From Thioalkalivibrio versutus (GTDB lineage: Bacteria > Pseudomonadota > Gammaproteobacteria > Ectothiorhodospirales > Ectothiorhodospiraceae): a stretch of 64,000 bases of DNA. Positions 43,181 to 51,695 of the stretch are shown piece after piece. Numbering within the stretch: position 1 is the first letter of the stretch; each line of letters starts with the position of its first letter. The stretch is from contig NZ_MVAR01000018.1 in NCBI RefSeq assembly GCF_001999325.1, forward strand, positions 1 through 64,000, written 5' to 3'. Both the position numbers and the translations under genes were made by a program. The notes below the pieces were generated by a model. The model ran no database searches, was not told the origin of the DNA, and saw only the letters and a program-made list of their open reading frames with translations.

Positions 43181-43618
43181 ATGGGTGCAGTTCGGGGTTG
43201 TGATATTCCGGAAGATCTGATGTACAACGTTGAAAACAACGTTTGGGTGCGCAAGGAAAGCGACGGTACCGCCACCGTCGGTCTGACGTCCTACGCCTGT
43301 TCGCTGGCGGGCACGATTGTGTCCTACACCCCGAAGAAGGTCGGCAAGACGGTCAAGAAGGACAAGTCCTGCACCACCGTCGAATCCGGCAAGTGGGTGG
43401 GTCCGGCGAAGACCCCGGTCACCGGTGAAGTCACCGAGACCAACGACAAGGTTGCGGGTAACCCGGGCCTGATCAACGAAGATCCCTACGGCGAAGGCTG
43501 GCTGATCAAGCTGAAGCCGGAAGACTGGGATGGCGAAATCGGCGATCTGAAGACCGGTTCCGACGCCCATGCGGCCTTCGAAGCCAAGATGGAAGCGGAC
43601 GGTTTCGGCGGCTGCTAA
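43181..43618 (+). CDS. lbpA2: Lipoate-binding protein LbpA (second copy)
   Basis: The canonical 145-residue LbpA of sHdr-type sulfur oxidation, essential for the pathway where tested. The lipoyl lysine is K71 in TVESGKWVGP. Typical GcvH-like beta strands surround it, with LINEDPYGEGWLIKLKP near residue 105. Cysteines at 7, 40, 64 and the C-terminal residue are also present. The lipoyl arm is believed to carry reaction intermediates to the sHdr active sites. The ATG at 43181 follows TGGAGGAAGAC, a very good ribosome-binding site. It lies 36 nt after dsrE and 105 nt before lipS1. Confidence 0.95.
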   Translation: MGAVRGCDIPEDLMYNVENNVWVRKESDGTATVGLTSYACSLAGTIVSYTPKKVGKTVKKDKSCTTVESGKWVGPAKTPVTGEVTETNDKVAGNPGLINEDPYGEGWLIKLKPEDWDGEIGDLKTGSDAHAAFEAKMEADGFGGC

Positions 43619-43723
43619 GCCCCGATCCGGTCCGGGCCGCTGACCCGTTGCGGTTGGCGGCCTCTTTTTTTCGGTAATACCCGAGTAAAACCTTCAAGAA
43701 ATGCGCCGACCCGGAGACCGCTG

Positions 43724-44905
43724 ATGACAAGCTGGAACGATGTAATCCAGCGGGTAGAGCCCCTCGAGGACGTCCCCGTCGATCCGTTGCTGGTTGATGA
43801 CCTCCAGCATAGCCTGCAACACGCCGGGGATCCGGGTTCGGTGCACTTTTATACCCCGACCTTCAAGTCCTACCAGTCCAGCGAGCTGGCCGATTGTGGC
43901 AAGAGTGCGTGGCCTGCGATGTCCATCACCGGTGGTGATTGCAAGCTGGCCTGTGACCACTGCAAGGCCAAGATCCTGGACCCGATGATCCCCGTCCGCA
44001 CCCCGGAGGATCTCTGGCGCCAGGTGAATGGCGTGATCGAGTCCGGAGCCCAGGGCATGCTCCTGACCGGTGGCTCGAATCATCGCAACGAGGTGGAATA
44101 CGACCCGTATTACTCCACCATCCGGCGCATCAAGGACGAGTTCCCCGAATTCCGCATTGCCATGCATACCGCACTGGTGGACGACGACATTGCGCTGTCC
44201 ATGGAACAGGCGGGAATCGATGCGGCGATGATGGACGTCATCGGTGCCCAGGACACCATCACGCAGGTCTATCACCTGCGGCGCAGCGTGGACGACTTCG
44301 AGCGCACGCTCGAGAGCCTGGTGAACACGAACATGAAGGTGGTCCCGCATATCGTGATCGGCCTGCACTACGGCAAGCTGCTCGGCGAGTGGAATGCGCT
44401 CGAGATGCTGGCGCGCCACCTGCCGGATGCCGTGGTGCTGGTGGTGGTCATGCCGTTCTACGCGCCGGCCAGTCGCCCGTTCGAGACCCCGGATGTGCAT
44501 GCGGTGGGCCGCTTCTTCCACGACGCCCGCGCACGCCTGGGTGATACCTCGCTGCTGCTGGGCTGCGCCCGTCCGCCGGGCGAGGCCAAGAGCCAGATCG
44601 ACAGCTACGCCGTGATGGCGGGCCTGTCCGGGATCGCTCACCCGGCGGAAGGGGTGGTGGAACTCGCCGCGCGCCTGGGCAAGCAGGTGCGCGTGACTCC
44701 GGCCTGTTGCTCGATCGCTGTCGGTGACGAGGTGATGGCCGAGGACGCCGGTGTTGCCAGTGGCGTGGAACTGGACCTGGACACCATCGTGGCCGAGGAA
44801 GCCCGCCGTCGCGAGCAGGAGCGCAAGGCGCGCCAGGGCCTGGGCGGCATTCGCATCGTCACCGAGGGGGGCGAGGTTGCAGCCGGAGGTGGTTGTCATG
44901 CCTGA
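43724..44905 (+). CDS. lipS1: Radical SAM lipoyl synthase component LipS1
   Basis: One of two radical SAM proteins that together insert sulfur at C6 and C8 of the octanoyl chain in the alternative lipoate pathway; the target here is LbpA. The 393-residue protein has the SAM cluster motif C73-x3-C77-x2-C80 in GGDCKLACDHC and further cysteines late in the protein (CARPPG near 286, ACCSIAVG near 328, GGGCHA at the end). The assignment to LipS1 rather than LipS2 rests on position and on comparison of the two radical SAM proteins in this locus. It overlaps the ligase gene by 8 nt. Confidence 0.85.
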   Translation: MTSWNDVIQRVEPLEDVPVDPLLVDDLQHSLQHAGDPGSVHFYTPTFKSYQSSELADCGKSAWPAMSITGGDCKLACDHCKAKILDPMIPVRTPEDLWRQVNGVIESGAQGMLLTGGSNHRNEVEYDPYYSTIRRIKDEFPEFRIAMHTALVDDDIALSMEQAGIDAAMMDVIGAQDTITQVYHLRRSVDDFERTLESLVNTNMKVVPHIVIGLHYGKLLGEWNALEMLARHLPDAVVLVVVMPFYAPASRPFETPDVHAVGRFFHDARARLGDTSLLLGCARPPGEAKSQIDSYAVMAGLSGIAHPAEGVVELAARLGKQVRVTPACCSIAVGDEVMAEDAGVASGVELDLDTIVAEEARRREQERKARQGLGGIRIVTEGGEVAAGGGCHA

Positions 44906-45989
44906 ACGCGACCAGACGACCCTGCGCATCCTCGACACCGGGCTGCGCCCGGCCGCCGAGAACATGGCGTTCAACCGCGCCTTGCTGGAATGCCATCAGG
45001 AAGGCGCATCGCCGCATACCCTGCGCTTTTTGCAGTTCCAGCCCTGTGCCCTGGTGGGGTTCCACCAGAACGTGGACCAGGAGATCAACACCGAGTACTG
45101 CCAGGAGAACGGCATCGCCATCCAGCGCCGCATCACCGGCGGTGGTGCGATCTATTTCGATGCCACCCAGCTCGGTTGGGAGCTGTATCTGGACAAACGC
45201 TTTCTCGGTTCGGCCGACATGGGTCAGATTGCCGCGCGCATCTGTAACGCAGCGGCGGCCGGCATGCGTTCGTTGGGCGTGGACGCGCAGTTCCGCCCGC
45301 GCAACGATATCGAAGTGGATGGTCGCAAGATCTCCGGTACCGGCGGCGCCTTTGACGGCGATTCGATCATGTACCAGGGCACGTTGCTGATCGAGTTCGA
45401 TGTCGAGGACATGCTGCGCATCCTGCGCATACCGGCGGAGAAGCTTTCCAACAAGGCCATCGAGTCCGCGCGCGACCGGGTGGTGAACCTCGCCACGCTG
45501 CTCGACGAGATGCCCGCACTGGATGTGGTCAAGGAGGCCATTGCGCGCGCCTTCGCCGAGGAGTTCGGGGTGCGCACCGAAGCCGCCGACCTGCTCCCGG
45601 AAGAACGCCGCGCCTTCGACGAGGCGCTGGCCGACATCGATTCCGAAGAGTGGGTGTATCAGCGCAACCGTCCGGCGACCGATGCCCCGATGTTCGAGAG
45701 CATCTCCAAGTCCGATGGCGGGCTGATGCGGGTGGGCGTGGCGCTGGACCCGGAGCGCAAGCGTCTGAAGCAGCTGTGGATTACCGGGGATATCTTTGTG
45801 AAGCCGGCCCGCACGATCGCCGATCTCGAGGCGGCCCTGCGGGATACGCCGCAGGCGGAGATGGAGGAGCGCGTGCGCGCCTTCTTCGCCGAACGCGATG
45901 TCGAGATGCTCCAGCTGAGCGCGGATGACTTCATCGCCGCGATCCAGTCTGCGCTGGCGCAGGCCGAGGTCGAAACGGTCGCGGAATGA
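44898..45989 (+). CDS. Lipoate:protein ligase of the sHdr-LbpA pathway, sLpl(AB)
   Basis: A ligase that activates lipoate or octanoate with ATP and attaches it to the LbpA lysine. The 363-residue protein joins an LplA-type catalytic domain to an LplB-like C-terminal accessory domain (from about residue 260). The catalytic domain shows RRITGGGAIYFD near residue 76 and GRKISGTGGAF near 142, where the Lys binds the acyl-adenylate. The ATG at 44898 follows GGAGGTGGTTGTC and lies within the end of lipS1. The fused AB form is characteristic of the dedicated enzyme in sulfur oxidisers. Confidence 0.9.
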   Translation: MPERDQTTLRILDTGLRPAAENMAFNRALLECHQEGASPHTLRFLQFQPCALVGFHQNVDQEINTEYCQENGIAIQRRITGGGAIYFDATQLGWELYLDKRFLGSADMGQIAARICNAAAAGMRSLGVDAQFRPRNDIEVDGRKISGTGGAFDGDSIMYQGTLLIEFDVEDMLRILRIPAEKLSNKAIESARDRVVNLATLLDEMPALDVVKEAIARAFAEEFGVRTEAADLLPEERRAFDEALADIDSEEWVYQRNRPATDAPMFESISKSDGGLMRVGVALDPERKRLKQLWITGDIFVKPARTIADLEAALRDTPQAEMEERVRAFFAERDVEMLQLSADDFIAAIQSALAQAEVETVAE

Positions 45990-46014
45990 TGAACGGAACA
46001 CGAGGTTTTCGCTA

Positions 46015-47097
46015 ATGCTGCCCGCCGCGGTGGATGTGCTGGTCGTTGGTCTGGGCCCGGGCGGGGCCTCGGCCGCGCGTGTGTGTGCCGAGGCCGGGTT
46101 GTCGGTGCTCGCGGTCGAGCGTAACAAGGCCTTCGGCGAGCCGGTGCAATGCGCCGAGTTCATCCCCAACCCGATGGGCGCGTACGCGCAGCCCGACGGC
46201 GTGTTGCTGCAGCGGATCGACGCGATGCAGAGCTTCCTGCCCTCCGGCGCGGTGGAACATTCCGACTTCCCGGGCCTGATGGTGGATCGCGGCGAGTTTG
46301 ATCGCGCCATCATCCGTGCCGCCGAGGCGAACGGGGCGCAGCTGGTGACCTCGACTCCGCTGGTGGCGGTGGACGCGGAGCGTCATACCGCCCGGGTGAA
46401 ACACGCCGGTGCCGAACATGAGATCGGCTATCGCGTGCTGATCGCGGCCGATGGGCCGCATTCGCCGGTCGCCGAGTCGCTGGGCCTGCCGGCCCTGCCG
46501 ACGGTGCAGACCCGCCAGTACACCGTGCCGCTGAACAAGCCCTACACCGCCACCGATGTCTGGCTGTCCGATGACTACCCGGGCGGCTACGCCTGGCTGT
46601 TCCCCAAGGGCCAATGGGCCAATCTCGGTCTGGGCGCCGACAAGCGCATTGCCGGTGATCTCAAGGCGCCGCTGGAATCCCTGCATGCCCAGCTGGTCGA
46701 TCAGGGCCTGCTGGGCGAGGAGATCCGCTACCGCACCGGCGGGGCGATCCCGGTCGGCGGCCTGCGGGATTCGCTGGTCGCTGGCGACGTGCTGTTCGTC
46801 GGCGACGCGGGTGGCCTGACGCACCCGATTACCGGTGCCGGTATTGCCGCAGCGGTGGTTTCGGGCGAGGCCGCCGGCGAGGCCGCGATCGGCCACCTGG
46901 AGGGCGACGCCGAGGCCCTGGCCGACTACGACGAGGACATGCGCGACCAGTACGGGCCGGCGCTGGATCGCGCCTGCGACCGGCGCGCCTTCCTCAACGA
47001 ACACTGGCGAACCCCACGGGCGCAGGAAGATGCCACTCAGCGCCGCGGATGGATTGCATTTTCCGAGTATTTCAACGATGGTGACCGGGCCGCGTAA
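46015..47097 (+). CDS. lipT: FAD-dependent geranylgeranyl-reductase-like protein LipT
   Basis: A 360-residue flavoprotein of the geranylgeranyl reductase/FixC-like family that accompanies sLpl, LipS1 and LipS2 in the alternative lipoate pathway. It probably provides electrons to the radical SAM proteins (role not fully proven). The FAD motif DVLVVGLGPGGASAARVCAE is at residue 7. A second flavin motif, VLFVGDAGGLTHPITGAGIAAA, lies near residue 262. The first CAEF segment near residue 46 holds a conserved Cys. The ATG at 46015 has GAGG about 9 nt upstream. It is followed by lipS2 after 54 nt. Confidence 0.88.
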   Translation: MLPAAVDVLVVGLGPGGASAARVCAEAGLSVLAVERNKAFGEPVQCAEFIPNPMGAYAQPDGVLLQRIDAMQSFLPSGAVEHSDFPGLMVDRGEFDRAIIRAAEANGAQLVTSTPLVAVDAERHTARVKHAGAEHEIGYRVLIAADGPHSPVAESLGLPALPTVQTRQYTVPLNKPYTATDVWLSDDYPGGYAWLFPKGQWANLGLGADKRIAGDLKAPLESLHAQLVDQGLLGEEIRYRTGGAIPVGGLRDSLVAGDVLFVGDAGGLTHPITGAGIAAAVVSGEAAGEAAIGHLEGDAEALADYDEDMRDQYGPALDRACDRRAFLNEHWRTPRAQEDATQRRGWIAFSEYFNDGDRAA

Positions 47098-47151
47098 TCG
47101 GCCCCGGTCGACGGATGCCTGGCATCCCCGAGACAACGCTGGAGGAATTCC

Positions 47152-48324
47152 ATGAGTGCAAGTGCAGAGGAGATGGTCGCGCCGATCAACTTTTATCGGC
47201 CCGACTATCACATCAAGACCCCGGACATGCGTTCGCCGGAGTACGTGCAGATGTCCACCGCGGCCGCGATCACGCTGGGCCTGGTGCCGGGCACCATGCA
47301 TCGCACGTCCTGCACGCACTGCCTGAACCTCCTGGTCACGTACCCGGAAGGCTGCCGTGCCAACTGTTCCTACTGCGGCCTGGCCCGCCACCGCGAGGAA
47401 TCGCGGGATTACGCCGACCGCAACTTCATCCGCGTCGACTGGCCGACCGCCAAGTACGACGAGGTGATCGAACGCGTGAAGAACCACGCCGACGCCGGCC
47501 AGTTCGAGCGCATGTGCATCTCCATGATCACGCACCCGAATTCCGATGCCGACACCGTCGAGCTGCTGGAGCGCTGGGTCGCCGAGGTCAACCATATCCC
47601 GGTGTCGATCCTGTCCAACCCGACCACCATGAGCTATGAAGACCTCCAGCTCCTGCGCGACAAGGGTGCGGACATCTTCACCGTCGCACTGGACGCGGTG
47701 ACCCCGGAGATCTTCGAGCGCACCCGCGGCAAGGCGGTCGAGAGCCCGCATAGCTGGGACAAGTACTGGCAGTCCATCGAGTGGGCCGCCGAGATCTTCG
47801 GGCCGGAGAAATTTGGCGCGCACCTGATCTGCGGCATGGGCGAGACCGAGGAAGAGATCCTGCAGGTCTGCCAGCGCATTCGTGACCTGGGTGGCCACAA
47901 CCACATGTTTGCCTTCTTCCCGGAAGAGGGCTCGCTGATGGAAGACTGGAACCCGGTCCCGCGTGACCAGTGGCGCCGCGTGCAGCTGGGTCGCTTCGTC
48001 ATCGACTACGCCGGTGGCCGCATCGACGACATGAAGTTCAATGCCGACGGCCAGGTCGTGGACTTCGGTCTGCCGCAAGCCGAGGTAGAAGAACTGATTG
48101 CCTCCGGCAAGCCGTTCCAGACCTCCGGCTGCCCCGGCAAGTCGGACGAGGAGGTCTCGGCCTGCAACCGCCCGTATGGCGATTCCAGCCCGACGGACAT
48201 CCTGTCCTTCCCGTTTGCGCTGAACTCGACCGATGTCGGGTTCGTCCAGCGGCAAATGGCCGGGGAGGATGTCGGCACCTTCGACTTCGACGCCGACGAG
48301 GCGGAAGACGAGAAGACAGCCTGA
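47152..48324 (+). CDS. lipS2: Radical SAM lipoyl synthase component LipS2
   Basis: The second radical SAM partner for sulfur insertion into LbpA-bound octanoate. The 390-residue protein has the biotin-synthase-like cluster motif C68-x3-C72-x2-C75 in GCRANCSYC, and an additional CTHC pair (54, 57) just before it. A third cysteine group, SGCPGKSDEEVSACNRPYG near residue 323, is a likely auxiliary-cluster ligand. The C-terminal tail is acidic. The ATG at 47152 follows TGGAGGAATTCC. It is the last gene of the sHdr-LbpA-lipoate locus; a long hairpin follows after about 20 nt. Confidence 0.88.
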   Translation: MSASAEEMVAPINFYRPDYHIKTPDMRSPEYVQMSTAAAITLGLVPGTMHRTSCTHCLNLLVTYPEGCRANCSYCGLARHREESRDYADRNFIRVDWPTAKYDEVIERVKNHADAGQFERMCISMITHPNSDADTVELLERWVAEVNHIPVSILSNPTTMSYEDLQLLRDKGADIFTVALDAVTPEIFERTRGKAVESPHSWDKYWQSIEWAAEIFGPEKFGAHLICGMGETEEEILQVCQRIRDLGGHNHMFAFFPEEGSLMEDWNPVPRDQWRRVQLGRFVIDYAGGRIDDMKFNADGQVVDFGLPQAEVEELIASGKPFQTSGCPGKSDEEVSACNRPYGDSSPTDILSFPFALNSTDVGFVQRQMAGEDVGTFDFDADEAEDEKTA

Positions 48325-48345
48325 AATCGATAGTGGTAGTATCCA

Positions 48346-48375
48346 GCGAAAGCCCCGGAACCCCCGGGGCTTTCG
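48346..48375. terminator. Hairpin ending the sHdr-LbpA-lipoate locus
   Basis: GCGAAAGCCCCGG and CCGGGGCTTTCGC arms (48346-48375) around a short loop, 21 nt after the lipS2 stop. No T-run beyond the stem; the A/T pairs inside it resemble bidirectional terminators. A palindrome CTGAATATTCAG follows at 48401-48412. Confidence 0.65.
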
Positions 48376-48608
48376 CACGTCAGGGGATCAATAAGACTTT
48401 CTGAATATTCAGGTTTCGAGCAGGGTTATCAAGGCCATTCGCCCGAGTGCCCTTGAACACACCTGCCGAAAAACTCGCGCCACAGTCGGTCACCGTGGCG
48501 CGGGCCGTGGGAACACCACCAAGACCGGACCGGCGGCGATACAAGGGGGCCGCGCGGAACCGGGGTGTTCGCACAACACAACAAGAAGACCACCAAAGGA
48601 GATAAAAG

Positions 48609-49946
48609 ATGGAAGCACGCTTCATTCGCCGCAGCCTGGTGACGATCGCGGTCGGCCTGGCCATGGGCTCCGCCGGCGTCGCGCACGCCACCAACGGCTA
48701 CTTCGCCCACGGCTACGGCACCAAGGCCAAGGGCATGGGGGGCGTCGGCATGGCGATCTCCCAGGACTCCTATGCGCCCGGTATCAATCCCGCCGGCATC
48801 GCCGGCATGGAAACGCGCATCGACGGTTCACTTGCCTACTTCCGTCCCGAGCGGTCCTATGAAGCTGGACAGCCTCAGATGCAGCTCGGGATGGACTCTT
48901 TCCCTGTTGCACCCGGGAAGGTTGACAGTGGTAGCAAGAATTTCTTCATCCCGTCGGTCGGCTTTGTGCAACAGATCGATGAGTCTCGTTCTTGGGGTGT
49001 CACCCTCCTTGGTAATGGGGGCCTGAATACGGATTACCCAGCGTTCAACAATCCAATGTGTGTTGATCCAGGTACAGGAGAGACTGTTGGCACCGGTACG
49101 GGTACGTTCTGTGGGGGCGCCACGGGGGTGAATCTCGAGCAGATGGCGATTATTCCCACATACGCTCAAAAGTTCGCTGACGGACGCGTTAGCGTGGGTT
49201 TCAGCCCGATCATCAGCTACCAGCGATTTAGCGCCAAAGGGATCGATGCCTTTGGGGATCCAGACTTCAGTGTTGATGGTTCAAACATCAGCGGAGATCG
49301 CACCGATTCGACTTGGGGTTATGGTGCTCAGATTGGCTTCCAGGCCGAGGTGGCCGATGGGGTGAATATAGGAGCAAACTACCGTTCCAAGGTTCGTAAC
49401 GGGGATTTCGATGACTACAGTGGCCTCTTTGCGGATGGCGGTAGCTTCGATGTTCCCTCAACTTGGGGGGTCGGTATTGCCGTTGACGTGACGCCTTCAG
49501 TCACTGTCGTTGCGGATTACCAGCGGATCAACTATTCGGATGTAGACGCGGTCAGCAACCGGTTCGAGAACCTGTTCCTGCCTGATGGCAGCGGTCGCCT
49601 GGGCGGTCCGAATGGCGCGGGCTTTGGCTGGCGTGACATCAACATCTTCAAGGTTGGTGCTCAGTTTGAGACGGCGAACGACTGGACTTGGCGCGTGGGC
49701 TACAACCGTGGTCAGAACCCGGTGCGATCTTCGGAGGTGCTGTTCAATATCCTTGCTCCCGCGGTGATGGAAGATCATTTCACCGCCGGTTTCACCAAGG
49801 GCTTCGGGGATCAGCATGAGCTGAGCTTCGCGGCGATGTATGCGCCGAAGAAGAGCGTAAGTGGCACCAACCCGCTGGATGGTCAGGACATCGAGATCGA
49901 GATGCGTCAGTACGAGCTCGAGATCGGGTACGCGTACCGGTTCTGA
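48609..49946 (+). CDS. FadL/TodX-type outer-membrane transport protein
   Basis: A 445-residue outer-membrane beta-barrel protein of the FadL family, which takes up hydrophobic small molecules. The signal peptide ends at AHA (residue 27), and the mature protein starts TNGYFAHGYGTKAKGMGG. The family N-terminal hatch pattern GVGMAISQDSYAPGINPAGIAGM follows near residue 47. The barrel ends with the canonical terminal aromatic ...EIGYAYRF. The ATG at 48609 follows AAAGGAGATAAAAG. Roughly bases 48840-49560 are markedly less GC-rich, with different codon choice from both ends of the same gene. Its site next to the sulfur locus suggests uptake of a hydrophobic sulfur compound (inference). Confidence 0.85.
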   Translation: MEARFIRRSLVTIAVGLAMGSAGVAHATNGYFAHGYGTKAKGMGGVGMAISQDSYAPGINPAGIAGMETRIDGSLAYFRPERSYEAGQPQMQLGMDSFPVAPGKVDSGSKNFFIPSVGFVQQIDESRSWGVTLLGNGGLNTDYPAFNNPMCVDPGTGETVGTGTGTFCGGATGVNLEQMAIIPTYAQKFADGRVSVGFSPIISYQRFSAKGIDAFGDPDFSVDGSNISGDRTDSTWGYGAQIGFQAEVADGVNIGANYRSKVRNGDFDDYSGLFADGGSFDVPSTWGVGIAVDVTPSVTVVADYQRINYSDVDAVSNRFENLFLPDGSGRLGGPNGAGFGWRDINIFKVGAQFETANDWTWRVGYNRGQNPVRSSEVLFNILAPAVMEDHFTAGFTKGFGDQHELSFAAMYAPKKSVSGTNPLDGQDIEIEMRQYELEIGYAYRF

Positions 49947-50152
49947 TCGGGAGGTCCGGGGCGGTCGCCTGACCGCCGTGGGCTTTGGTATTGCGCGCCC
50001 GGGAGGGGCGCGCCGGCCTTGAGGGGAAGGCCGGATCCGCCAGGGACGGCGGGTGATTCTGAAGTTCGTGACGCACCGGGGGGTGCGTTCCGGGCCCTTC
50101 TTCCTGTCGAGCATTCCGCTCGAACCTATTAGTGAATTCAAAGGAGGATGCC

Positions 50153-51109
50153 ATGCGAGCAATCCACGCCTTGCGCGGGAGCGTCCGTGCGGTCGGCATG
50201 GTCGCGGCGGTTGCGCTGTTCGCGGCGAGCCAGACCGTGGCGGCCGATACCTATCGCCCGTTTGTACTGGCCTACACCGAATCGGGGACCGATGTCTCCG
50301 GCGAGGCTGCCAGTGTGCGGGAACGCCTGGAGGGGGCCGATTTCCGGTTTCTGGGCGAATACCCCGTCAGCAATGACCGACACGTGGTCGTGGTCACCCA
50401 CGATGACCTGCTGTCCGTCGCCGGCTCGGAGGAGCGGGGTGGCTATATCGCCCCGATCCGCGTGGCCGTAACCGCGGTCGATGGCGAGCTGCAGGTGAGC
50501 TACAACAACCTGGAGTACTTCCGTCACGCCTATCGCCTGGATCGTCCAGTGACGGGTGTCGCCACCCGCCTGTCCAGCACTCTGGGTGCCGAACGCGAGT
50601 ACGGTTCCGAGGACGGGCTGAGCGAACGTGATCTCAGCCGCTATCGCTATACCTTTGGCATGGAGCGCTTTGATGCCCCGTACGAGCTGGCGAGTCATGG
50701 CTCCCGGCGGGCGGCGCTGAGCGAGCTGGATGGCAATCTCGCATCCCGGGTCGCCGGGGTCAGCGAGGTCTACCGGGTGGACATCCCGGGGCAGGACGTC
50801 ACCGTGATCGGCGTGGCCGTGCGCGAGGCCGACGGGGCCGACCAGGACTCGGCCGACCTGCACCAGCTCGGCATCGTGGATGTGGGCGAGTTCCGCCATA
50901 CCGCGACCGTGCCGCTGGAGATCATGGTCCGCGGGGGCGAGGTGGAGGCGCTGCACATGCGCTTCCGCAAGGCGCTGCATTTCCCGGATCTGCGGATGCT
51001 GGGGGACAACAGCTTCATGCGTCTGCGCAGCTCGCCCGGCGCGCTGGAGGAGACCCTGAAGGCGGTCGCCGGCCACCAGGAGCGGGAAGATAGCGGATTC
51101 GAGTGGTAA
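50153..51109 (+). CDS. Exported protein of unknown function
   Basis: A 318-residue protein with a clear signal peptide (residues 1-31, cleavage near TVAADT), hence periplasmic. I do not recognise the family with confidence. Visible features are DFRFLGEYPVSNDRHVVVVTHDDLL near residue 62, a middle segment with DLSRYRYTFGMERFDAPYELASHGSR near 160, and a C-terminal half containing VYRVDIPGQDVTVIGVAVRE and MRFRKALHFPDLRMLGDNSFMRLRSSPGAL. There are no cysteines, so heme or Fe-S binding is unlikely. The ATG at 50153 has AAAGGAGG 5 nt upstream. It is expressed alone or with the FadL-type gene 206 nt upstream and is followed by a strong terminator. Confidence 0.8.
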   Translation: MRAIHALRGSVRAVGMVAAVALFAASQTVAADTYRPFVLAYTESGTDVSGEAASVRERLEGADFRFLGEYPVSNDRHVVVVTHDDLLSVAGSEERGGYIAPIRVAVTAVDGELQVSYNNLEYFRHAYRLDRPVTGVATRLSSTLGAEREYGSEDGLSERDLSRYRYTFGMERFDAPYELASHGSRRAALSELDGNLASRVAGVSEVYRVDIPGQDVTVIGVAVREADGADQDSADLHQLGIVDVGEFRHTATVPLEIMVRGGEVEALHMRFRKALHFPDLRMLGDNSFMRLRSSPGALEETLKAVAGHQEREDSGFEW

Positions 51110-51178
51110 CCCCGCTATAATCCGTTCGCGCCATGGAATGGCGCAAGGGGTGGCGGAATTCCCGCGTACCCCACTCAA

Positions 51179-51204
51179 GAACCCCGGTCTGCCGGGGTTT
51201 TTTT
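51179..51204 (+). terminator. Rho-independent terminator
   Basis: AACCCCGG-TCTG-CCGGGGTT followed by T-run (51180-51204), 70 nt after the stop of the exported unknown protein. Confidence 0.85.
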
Positions 51205-51263
51205 ACGGCCCGGGCACGCAGTTGTTTTATGCTCCCGCAACACTCGCGGCAGGATGCACATCC

Positions 51264-51692
51264 ATGAAATCGATGAAGATCGCCAATATTGGCGAGATCC
51301 GCAACGAACTCAACAAGTACAAGAAGGGCAAGAAGCTCGATATCCATCAGTTCAACCAGGTCGCGCGCCTGGCCTGGCTCGGCAAGATCGTGATGCAGCC
51401 GCTGGATCTGGAGGATGCCGAGTGCAAGTCCTTCCTGGTCTACATCCAGGAGCCGGAAGAGCTGGCCGCGCACTTTCTCGACACCGATCAGGAGCTGTCC
51501 GGCGGCATCCATATCATCGATGGCGAGCAGGCCATGGCCATGGTCGAGATCATGCGCAGTGGGGTCGAGGAGCGTGCCAAGCTGTACGAGGATCTCTCGC
51601 GCAGTGACTTCTATTTCCGTTACTTCTACCAGCCCGGCCAGGAGGACAAGGCGGACGATCCCGCTGCCGGCCAGGACAAGACCGAGGGCTGA
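51264..51692 (+). CDS. Protein of unknown function, upstream of the second lipoate ligase
   Basis: A 142-residue cytoplasmic protein I cannot assign. The N-terminal part is basic (RNELNKYKKGKKLDIHQFNQ), the middle is mixed alpha/beta (IVMQPLDLEDAECKSFLVYIQEPEEL), and the C-terminus is acidic and probably disordered. One Cys is at residue 54. The ATG at 51264 has AGGAT about 9 nt upstream (51273 is also possible). Its stop lies 3 nt before the start of the lipoate-ligase-family gene, so the two are co-translated. This suggests a function tied to lipoylation or to the neighbouring sHdr-LbpA system, but no motif proves it. Confidence 0.75.
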   Translation: MKSMKIANIGEIRNELNKYKKGKKLDIHQFNQVARLAWLGKIVMQPLDLEDAECKSFLVYIQEPEELAAHFLDTDQELSGGIHIIDGEQAMAMVEIMRSGVEERAKLYEDLSRSDFYFRYFYQPGQEDKADDPAAGQDKTEG

Positions 51693-51695
51693 CAC

